DNA of 5,014 nucleotides, from assembly GCA_023259315.1 (NCBI GenBank), contig JAHFQL010000089.1, positions 1-5,014 on the forward strand, given 5' to 3'. This DNA is from Candidatus Woesearchaeota archaeon (GTDB lineage: Archaea; Nanoarchaeota; Nanoarchaeia; Woesearchaeales; GW2011-AR4). The notes under the pieces were generated by a model, which ran no database searches, was not told where the DNA came from, and worked only from the letters and a program-made list of their open reading frames with translations. This document shows, piece by piece, positions 1-5,014 of this stretch (positions are counted from its first letter, which is position 1; every line of letters begins with the position of its first letter). Both the position numbers and the translations under genes were made by a program.

Positions 1-1167
1 GCAAACAAAGAAGGAATTTCTCTGAAAGAGTATACAACAAGATACGAAAAATTATTCTTTACAGATTTGGAAACTTTGAACATAGACAAAGCTGATGTTT
101 ATCCGAGGGCAACTGAACATATTAAAGAAATGGTTGAAATAATCCAAAAATTATTGGAAAAACAAATCGCATACAAGAGTGATGACGGAAGCATATATTA
201 TAATATTTCTAAATTTAAAGAATATGGAAAATTATCTCATACAAAAGTTAAGCAATTAAAGGAAGGGGCAAGAGTAAAACAGGATTCTTATGAAAAAGAA
301 GAGGCAAAAGATTTCGCGTTATGGAAGTCTTATGACAAGGAAGATGGAAATGTTTTCTGGGAAACAGAAATAGGAAAAGGGAGGCCAGGATGGCATATTG
401 AATGCTCAGCCATGTCAATGAAACATCTTGGGGAACATTTTGACATCCATGGGGGAGGAATTGACTTGGTTTTTCCGCATCATGAGAATGAAATTGCGCA
501 GAGCGAGGCTTCAACCAAGAAAAAATTTGTCAATTACTGGTTTCATAATGAGCATCTGCTTGTCGACGGAAAAAAAATGTCAAAATCCTTGGGAAATTTC
601 TACACTTTGAGGGATTTATTGGGCAAAGCGTACAATCCAAAGGCAATAAGGTACTTGTTGCTGTCAGCACACTACAGGCAGCAATTAAATTTTACAGACG
701 AGTCATTAAAAGCGGCAGAAAATGCAGTGCAGAGATTGGATAATTTTGTGATTAAGTTAAAAGAAATTAATAATAGCGATGAGAACAAAAAAATACAATC
801 GCTGATAGAAAAAACAAAAAAAGAATTTATTAAAGCAATGGATGATGATTTGAATATTTCAGGCGCATTGGCCGTCATTTTTGATTTTGTAAAAGATATT
901 AACACTTTGATGATGGAAAACAAGATCGGAAGAAAAAATGCTCAGGAAACAATAGGATTAATGCATAAAATTGATGAGATTCTTGGAGTTCTTGAAGAAA
1001 AAGAAGAAAAGTTATCTCAAGAATTAAAAAAATTAATTGATGAAAGAGAAAAAGCAAGAAAAGAAAAAGATTTTGCAAAGGCCGATAAAATAAGGGAAGA
1101 ATTAAAACAAAAAGGAATAATTCTTGAGGATACAAAAGATGGTGTTAGGTGGAAGAAGATAAATTAA
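1..1167 (+). CDS. cysS: Cysteinyl-tRNA synthetase, 5'-truncated by window edge
   Basis: Class I aminoacyl-tRNA synthetase that attaches cysteine to tRNA-Cys in the cytoplasm using ATP. The frame is open from base 1, so the TTG at 67 is not the start; 388 residues are visible of a family usually near 460, and the N-terminus with the HIGH motif and first zinc Cys lies off-window. Numbering from base 1, the visible part has PRATEHI, then GRPGWHIECSAMS with zinc ligand Cys135. FDIHGGGIDLVFPHHENE follows, with His160 and Glu164 matching the E. coli His234/Glu238 zinc ligands. The KMSKS ATP-binding loop is at 192-196. After it come the helical domain (DDDLNISGALAV) and the conserved C-terminal end (ADKIREEL, GIILEDTKDGVRW). 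The C-terminus is complete, ending at TAA 1165-1167. All 13 visible arginine codons are AGA/AGG. The next gene converges on it with one base between stops. Identity is secure. Confidence 0.97.
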   Translation, partial: ANKEGISLKEYTTRYEKLFFTDLETLNIDKADVYPRATEHIKEMVEIIQKLLEKQIAYKSDDGSIYYNISKFKEYGKLSHTKVKQLKEGARVKQDSYEKEEAKDFALWKSYDKEDGNVFWETEIGKGRPGWHIECSAMSMKHLGEHFDIHGGGIDLVFPHHENEIAQSEASTKKKFVNYWFHNEHLLVDGKKMSKSLGNFYTLRDLLGKAYNPKAIRYLLLSAHYRQQLNFTDESLKAAENAVQRLDNFVIKLKEINNSDENKKIQSLIEKTKKEFIKAMDDDLNISGALAVIFDFVKDINTLMMENKIGRKNAQETIGLMHKIDEILGVLEEKEEKLSQELKKLIDEREKARKEKDFAKADKIREELKQKGIILEDTKDGVRWKKIN

Positions 1168-1168
1168 T

Positions 1169-2137
1169 TTATTTAATATACAGAGGTCCAGCTTGATAAG
1201 GGGCTGGTGTGTTTGGATGATTATGCGCATTCAAAAATAGTGTAGTTCTTTGCATGTGGCGATGATTTTGGGTTCTCCCGCTGTGTCCATGATTCAAATC
1301 ATCACGTTTAGATCTTCTTTTTATTGTTGAAATTGGCACTAATGATCCTTCTGGGCCCCCATAATCGAAAGGAATTATAGGTGAAATCGAACCACTATCA
1401 TGATGCCCATTTACACCATTCACAATCAAAGGCAAGGCATTAACTCCATAACGTTGCGTCACTGCATAAGTCATTTCAGGACCATTTCTATGAATCGAGT
1501 CTGATACTGCTGCAAAAACTTCCAGACTTTCTTCTGGTGGGTAGCGTACCAGCAAAGCTTCGGCTGCCTCTTTGCCTATATTTTGATAAGAATTGGAGAT
1601 TGCAGCAAAAATTTCTATTTTTCTCGTAGACCTATTTCTTTTAGATAAATACTGTGTTACTAGCGTATCTGTCGTCTCTTTTCCAGCAATATACAATAAA
1701 TTAGCAACTTGGAAGAAGATTTTTCTTGCCTCTGCTTGTGTTCCGGAAATATATTGTGGAAGATTTTGCTCAACAAGGCTTTTATGAGCACCCCTTACTA
1801 TAGGCGCACCATCCACTGGAATGCCATCTCCATACATCCTTAAAACAGCATTTCGTTCTTCTCCCTCCTGTAACCCTAAATAGGCAAGAATATTATTCGT
1901 ACCAGCCGGAGTTCCATTAGACCTTGGTAACAGTCTTAAATCTTCCACTTCGACATCTATAGTCCTCTGCCTTGACCGATGCTTGCGCGAGGCAGCAATG
2001 CCCTTGTCAAAATCCATAGTATCACCAGAATAAGGATTTGGATTTTTAGCCCATCTTCCTGGAGCCTTTGCTGCAATTATATCATCAATGCCTGCAGAAT
2101 CTGAAACGCTTTGTAAACTCCCTGTAATGATTACCAC
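1169..2137 (-). CDS. Hypothetical protein with internal helical repeats and His/Asn/Arg-rich tail
   Basis: I do not recognise this 322-residue protein and assign no function. Residues 1-60 are polar and basic (GRWAKNPNPYSG; RKHRSRQR at 51-58). Residues 118-249 form about four degenerate units, each with a helix-like segment near LVxxY, a second such as EVFAAVSDS, and a closing glycine. From about 270 the tail is hydrophilic and rich in His, Asn and Arg. There is no cysteine, and I see no signal peptide, membrane helix or catalytic motif. The start is GTG at 2137: an in-frame TGA lies four codons upstream and the first in-frame ATG is codon 41. AAGGTGG, which resembles a Shine-Dalgarno motif, overlaps the GTG, so the start is less certain than the frame. 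A 322-codon open frame with repeats preserved at protein level argues it is a real gene. It lies 60 bases after valS on the same strand and converges on cysS. Seven of 23 Arg codons are CGN, more than in its neighbours. Confidence 0.75.
   Translation of the reverse strand: MVIITGSLQSVSDSAGIDDIIAAKAPGRWAKNPNPYSGDTMDFDKGIAASRKHRSRQRTIDVEVEDLRLLPRSNGTPAGTNNILAYLGLQEGEERNAVLRMYGDGIPVDGAPIVRGAHKSLVEQNLPQYISGTQAEARKIFFQVANLLYIAGKETTDTLVTQYLSKRNRSTRKIEIFAAISNSYQNIGKEAAEALLVRYPPEESLEVFAAVSDSIHRNGPEMTYAVTQRYGVNALPLIVNGVNGHHDSGSISPIIPFDYGGPEGSLVPISTIKRRSKRDDLNHGHSGRTQNHRHMQRTTLFLNAHNHPNTPAPYQAGPLYIK
1391..1786 (-). repeat. Tandem degenerate 30-36-residue helical repeats within the hypothetical protein
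   Basis: Protein residues about 118-249 can be aligned as four units: 118-152 (KSLVEQNLPQYIS ... ARKIFFQVANLLYIAG), 153-188 (KETTDTLVTQYLS ... RKIEIFAAISNSYQNIG), 189-219 (KEAAEALLVRYP ... ESLEVFAAVSDSIHRNG) and 220-249 (PEMTYAVTQRYG ... NALPLIVNGVNG). The middle two match best: both carry KE-x-x-x-x-L-x-x-x-Y, then E-x-FAA-[IV]-S-x-S and a final G. The last unit is weak. Some DNA identity remains between the FAA blocks, consistent with old internal duplication. The pattern suggests an alpha-solenoid such as HEAT-like repeats, but that fold is inference. Confidence 0.6.
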
Positions 2138-2154
2138 CTTAATATATCAACTGT

Positions 2155-2160
2155 AAAAAA
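2155..2160 (-). terminator. Possible oligo-T terminator after valS
   Basis: Six consecutive T on the minus strand, about 38 bases past the valS stop codon. Archaeal transcription commonly ends at oligo-T runs without a hairpin. The run falls close to the predicted start of the downstream transcript, so it may simply be AT-rich promoter sequence. Confidence 0.25.
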
Positions 2161-2178
2161 CATATTTGAGATAACTTA

Positions 2179-2186
2179 TATTTAAA
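2179..2186 (-). promoter_or_regulatory. TATA-box-like element upstream of the hypothetical gene
   Basis: The minus strand reads TTTAAATA, inside TTTAAATATAAG, in the 60-base gap after valS. Its centre is about 45 bases before the GTG start. With usual archaeal TATA-to-start spacing of about 25 bases, transcription would begin near 2156 and leave a leader of about 19 bases. That leader would include the AAGGTGG at the start codon. The region is very AT-rich, so a chance match is possible. Confidence 0.4.
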
Positions 2187-2197
2187 TTTTTTTATTT

Positions 2198-4612
2198 TCA
2201 AAACTCCACTTCAATTTCCAAATTTTTCTCTGTTGATTTTCCTCTTGTCGGCTCAAAAATGATTTCTTCTGCTGATGTTGCTGCCTTAATATCCGCCTCG
2301 ACCGAATCAAAATCTTTTTCCTCAACTTTGGATCTGATTGTCAATTTTTTTAAAGGTGCTTTCAATGAAAGTTGCTTTGCAGTTTTCTGTCTTCTTACAA
2401 ACTCGACAACTGCAACAACAAAATCTCCGATATGTTCTGCATGCTCGTCAACCATATCAATAGAAGGCCATTTTGACAGATGAACGCTTTTAATTTTCTC
2501 ATGGTTTTTGAAATATAATTGGTATAATTCCTCTGTTATGAAAGGCATTATTGGCGCCATTAGTTTTATTATTGTAAGCAAGGAATTGTATAAAGTGTAT
2601 TGGGCTGATAATTTTGATTCTTTGCCTCTTTTGTCCGGGTTGTAAAGCCTGTCTTTGACAATCTCAAGATAATTATCACAATAAGTGTGCCAGAAAAACG
2701 TTTCTGTCTCAAGCTTGGTATGCATGTACTCGTAATTCATAAAATTCTGAGTTGCCGCTTTTACAACCTTGCTTAATCGTGAAAGCAGCCATCTGTCAAC
2801 TATCTCTAATTTGATTGGCTTTTCCCCCTTATAGTCTGAAAGGTGCATGAAAGCCAGCTTTGAGGCATTCCAGATTTTTGTCGTGAACTTGCTTCCTGTG
2901 ACCAAATCTTTTTCCTGGAACGGCAAATCGTCCCCAAGGCGGGAACCAGCTGCCCAGAATCTCATGGCATCTGCCGAGTATTTTGAGATCATTTCCCTTG
3001 GGTCAACAACATTTCCCTTGCTCTTGCTCATTTTCTTGCCGTGAGGATCCAACGCCCAGCCAGAAATCATTACATTCTGCCATGGAATATCCTTGTGATG
3101 AAAATAGCTCTTGACAACAGTATTGAAAAGCCAGAATGTGATTATGTCATGCGCTTGCGGCCTTAAAGTCATGGGAAACAATTTCTTGTGCAGTTCCTTT
3201 TCAAACAAATCAATTGCAATGTCTGGAGTCAATGACGAAGTTGCCCACGTGTCCAAGACATCCTTTTCTCCGATAAATTCGTTCGAGCCGCACTTGCATT
3301 CATGCAACGGGTTGTCAACAAGCGGATCAACTGGCAGTTGCTTTTCATCTGCAACAATCATTTCACCGCACTTCTTGCAATACCAAACAGGAATTGGCAC
3401 TCCAAAGTGCCTTTGCCTTGATATGTTCCAGTCCCACCTTAATCCAGAAATCCAGTTCTCATACCTTGTCCTCATGTGTTCAGGATACCATTTTATCTTG
3501 CGGCCATATTTTTTGAAGTCGTCCTTCAAGTCAAGATACTTTATGAACCATTGCTCTGTTGTCAAAATTTCAATGTCTGTCTCGCACCTCTCATGCACAT
3601 TTACAACGTGCCTTATCGGCTCAATCTTTGCAATCCTTTTTTCATCTTCCAATGCCTTAATCACAGCATCCCTTGCTTTCTTAACATAAAGCCCCTTAAA
3701 GCGGCCTGCTTTTTCATTCATAGTTCCGTCTTTATTCAGGATTTCAATAGGCTCAATATCATATTCCTCCATCCACTTTACATCATCCATGTCGCCGTAA
3801 GTACAGTGATAAACAATCCCTGAGCCGAATTCCATGTCAACATCCTTGTTTGCTTCTATCTTCACTTCCCTGCTTGAAAATGGGATTTTTGCCTTTGCGC
3901 CAATAAATTTCCTGAATCGCTTGTCTTCAGGATGGATGTGTATGGCAACGCATGCCGGCAATAATTCCGGGCGTGTAGTTGCAATCGTTATTTGCTCGTT
4001 CAGGCTTGTGTCAAACTTCATGTAAACCAATCTGCTGTCCCTTTCGCTGTCTTTCATCTCAACCTGAGCGATTGCTGTCTGACATTCTGGGCACCATACA
4101 AAAGGCGCTTTTTTCCTGTAAATTCTGCCAATTTTGTGCAAGCCAAGGAAAGAATTTTGCGAGATTTTTTGTGAATGCTCGTCTATTGTTGTGTAAAAAA
4201 TATTGAAATCTGCGCTTATGCCAATTCTTTTCCAGTCATAAACAAAATCCGGCCTTATCTCCTCCAAAGTTTTCAGGCACAAATCCACGAATTCTTTTCT
4301 TTTCATGAACTGGCCTTTTACATTCTTCATCTTTTCTATCATTCGTTCTGTTGCTAAGCCATTGTCGTCGGTGCCGAAAGGGTAGAAAATATTTTTTCCA
4401 AGCATTCTCTGGAATCTAACAACAAAATCCTGCTGTGAATACGAGAAAGAGTGTCCAATATGCATCCTGCCACTTACTGTTGGCGGAGGAGTGTCAGCTG
4501 AATAAATCTCTGCCTTGCTCTTTGGATCAAAAGCGTATATTTTTTCTTTTTCCCAGAAATCAACTAGTCTAGGCTCAGCTTCTTTTGGATTGTAATTTTT
4601 AGGCAATTCCAT
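2198..4612 (-). CDS. valS: Valyl-tRNA synthetase, archaeal type, complete
   Basis: Class Ia synthetase that charges tRNA-Val with valine in the cytoplasm and hydrolyses mischarged Thr-tRNA-Val in its CP1 editing domain. In order: PPPTVSG at 42-48, HIGH at 51-54, PFGTDDNGLATE at 78-89, zinc-like CPEC at 174-177, editing-domain ATTRPE at 211-216, and FGSGIVYHCTYGD at 262-274. Then come a second Cys cluster (C412, C415, C439, C441), DTWATSSLTP at 454-463, KMSKS at 527-531, and the helical anticodon-binding domain from about 600 (MAPIMPFITEELY at 685-697). At 804 residues it lacks the C-terminal coiled-coil arm of bacterial enzymes (E. coli about 950). That and DTWATSSLTP fit the archaeal form. 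The ATG at 4612 directly precedes the family-typical LPKNYNPKEAEPR. No Shine-Dalgarno motif precedes it, and a TATA-like box at suitable distance suggests a leaderless mRNA. Arg codons are mostly AGG. It follows the hydrolase gene by 63 bases. Confidence 0.98.
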   Translation of the reverse strand: MELPKNYNPKEAEPRLVDFWEKEKIYAFDPKSKAEIYSADTPPPTVSGRMHIGHSFSYSQQDFVVRFQRMLGKNIFYPFGTDDNGLATERMIEKMKNVKGQFMKRKEFVDLCLKTLEEIRPDFVYDWKRIGISADFNIFYTTIDEHSQKISQNSFLGLHKIGRIYRKKAPFVWCPECQTAIAQVEMKDSERDSRLVYMKFDTSLNEQITIATTRPELLPACVAIHIHPEDKRFRKFIGAKAKIPFSSREVKIEANKDVDMEFGSGIVYHCTYGDMDDVKWMEEYDIEPIEILNKDGTMNEKAGRFKGLYVKKARDAVIKALEDEKRIAKIEPIRHVVNVHERCETDIEILTTEQWFIKYLDLKDDFKKYGRKIKWYPEHMRTRYENWISGLRWDWNISRQRHFGVPIPVWYCKKCGEMIVADEKQLPVDPLVDNPLHECKCGSNEFIGEKDVLDTWATSSLTPDIAIDLFEKELHKKLFPMTLRPQAHDIITFWLFNTVVKSYFHHKDIPWQNVMISGWALDPHGKKMSKSKGNVVDPREMISKYSADAMRFWAAGSRLGDDLPFQEKDLVTGSKFTTKIWNASKLAFMHLSDYKGEKPIKLEIVDRWLLSRLSKVVKAATQNFMNYEYMHTKLETETFFWHTYCDNYLEIVKDRLYNPDKRGKESKLSAQYTLYNSLLTIIKLMAPIMPFITEELYQLYFKNHEKIKSVHLSKWPSIDMVDEHAEHIGDFVVAVVEFVRRQKTAKQLSLKAPLKKLTIRSKVEEKDFDSVEADIKAATSAEEIIFEPTRGKSTEKNLEIEVEF

Positions 4613-4637
4613 AACAGGATTATAGTTTTAATCTGCT

Positions 4638-4645
4638 ATTTAAAA
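4638..4645 (-). promoter_or_regulatory. TATA-box-like element of valS
   Basis: The minus strand reads TTTTAAAT, centred about 29 bases before the valS ATG. Archaeal TATA boxes usually lie about 25 bases before the transcription start, which puts the start within a few bases of the ATG. The sequence just before the ATG (ATAATCCTGTT) has no Shine-Dalgarno motif, in keeping with leaderless initiation. This also suggests valS can be transcribed independently of the upstream hydrolase gene. Confidence 0.5.
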
Positions 4646-4660
4646 GTTTAATTATTTTAT

Positions 4661-4666
4661 AAAAAA
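4661..4666 (-). terminator. Possible oligo-T terminator after the hydrolase gene
   Basis: Six T in a row on the minus strand, 10 bases past the hydrolase TAA and upstream of the valS TATA-like box. Position and length fit a hairpin-independent archaeal terminator, but the surrounding sequence is strongly AT-rich, so the evidence is modest. Confidence 0.35.
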
Positions 4667-4675
4667 TTATTAAAT

Positions 4676-5014
4676 TTATTTTGAAGCGCATCTGTTTGGG
4701 CCAAACTCTAATTGTTCAGCAATTTGTCTTGGCAAAGTCATAAATTTAAGGTTTACATTTTTAATCTGCTCGTAATTTGGCGGTGTCATTTGAAGATTAT
4801 TTAGGATGTGTTTAACAAATTCGCTTTCTGAACTGACTTTTAACGACTTATTATTTTTTATTAGATCTTCTAATTTTTTGTATACTGGAAAATCACTATA
4901 ACTTGTAAAATGCGCCGGTAAAATCTTTAAATTACCATCCAATTTTTTTAATTGATTCAATGTATCAAATAAGATTTTTGCCCCTTTTGTTACTTCTTCC
5001 TTATTTCTCCCCAA
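4676..5014 (-). CDS. Metallo-beta-lactamase-fold hydrolase (persulfide dioxygenase/glyoxalase II-like), C-terminal part
   Basis: This appears to be the last 112 codons or so of a metal-dependent hydrolase; the N-terminal half, including the expected HxHxDH metal-binding motif, lies past the right edge. The first visible codon, TTG, sits in what resembles the family's GRxDL stretch (here GRNKEEV), so it is read as internal Leu, not a start. LFDTLNQL followed by LKILPAHF matches the family's LYDSL ... VLPGH segment, and visible His35 would be a metal ligand. NKSLKVSSESEFVKHIL, then TPPNYEQIKNVN, matches the C-terminal NPxL ... FV ... PPxYxxIxxxN region of ETHE1-like proteins. The end, LEFGPNRCASK, holds one Cys near the C-terminus. 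Relatives act on glutathione persulfide, S-lactoylglutathione or similar thiols, but the substrate cannot be told from this fragment. Stop is TAA; valS follows 63 bases later on the same strand. Superfamily assignment is fairly secure, subgroup less so. Confidence 0.75.
   Translation of the reverse strand: MGRNKEEVTKGAKILFDTLNQLKKLDGNLKILPAHFTSYSDFPVYKKLEDLIKNNKSLKVSSESEFVKHILNNLQMTPPNYEQIKNVNLKFMTLPRQIAEQLEFGPNRCASK

Noticed and set aside
67..69. TTG at 67 as the cysS start
   Set aside because: The frame is open to base 1, and the 22 residues before it fit the cysteinyl-tRNA synthetase family, whose HIGH domain must lie further upstream.
248..1135. Minus-strand open frames opposite cysS
   Set aside because: They are antisense to conserved synthetase motifs; Phe/Leu-rich translations are the expected complement of Lys/Glu-rich AT-biased coding sequence.
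1169..2137. Defence, toxin-antitoxin or phage role for the hypothetical protein
   Set aside because: No nuclease, transmembrane, HTH or other effector motif is visible and there is no partner gene, integrase or repeat nearby.
2131..2163. Ten-codon upstream open frame (ATG 2163 to TAA 2131, minus strand) overlapping the hypothetical gene's start
   Set aside because: It has no ribosome binding site, lies partly upstream of the predicted transcription start, and is short enough to occur by chance.
3111..3689. 192-codon open frame on the plus strand
   Set aside because: It lies wholly antisense to the well-conserved valS coding region, and its translation resembles no family I know. It is a shadow frame.
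3476..4357. Further plus-strand open frames of 60-115 codons opposite valS
   Set aside because: They overlap each other and valS in other frames and have no recognisable domains or start signals.
5012..5014. TTG at the right edge as the hydrolase start
   Set aside because: The visible sequence begins mid-domain for the metallo-beta-lactamase fold, with the metal-binding HxHxDH region missing, so the gene continues beyond the window.

Overview
The window looks like a piece of an archaeal chromosome, most likely from an AT-rich DPANN-type lineage (Woesearchaeota/Pacearchaeota-like). Three observations point there. The valyl-tRNA synthetase has the compact archaeal form with no C-terminal coiled-coil arm. 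AT-rich TATA-box-like elements sit at archaeal spacing before genes. There is no Shine-Dalgarno motif before valS, which suggests leaderless initiation. The exact lineage is inference; no rRNA or other marker is present.

Layout: (1) 1-1167 (+) is the 3' five-sixths or so of cysS, cysteinyl-tRNA synthetase, entering from the left edge. (2) 1169-2137 (-) is an unrecognised 322-residue protein that converges on cysS with one base between the two stop codons. Its middle contains about four degenerate helical repeats of 30-36 residues, and it has a basic His/Asn/Arg-rich tail. (3) 2198-4612 (-) is a complete valS, valyl-tRNA synthetase, with a well-placed TATA-like element. (4) 4676-5014 (-) is the C-terminal part of a metallo-beta-lactamase-fold hydrolase of the persulfide dioxygenase/glyoxalase II-like group, running off the right edge. 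The two spaces between the minus-strand genes are only 60-63 bases and hold TATA-like boxes and short T-runs. No stretch over 300 bases lacks a gene. I saw no tRNA, rRNA, CRISPR array, insertion sequence or attachment site.

The two synthetases charge tRNA-Cys and tRNA-Val for translation. The hydrolase has no evident pathway link to them beyond sharing the strand with valS. The three minus-strand genes could be read in tandem, but each gap has its own candidate promoter, so a strict operon is not required. The only real unknown is the repeat protein between the synthetases. It is the best candidate for something undescribed, but nothing in the sequence assigns it a function or shows it belongs to a larger system.
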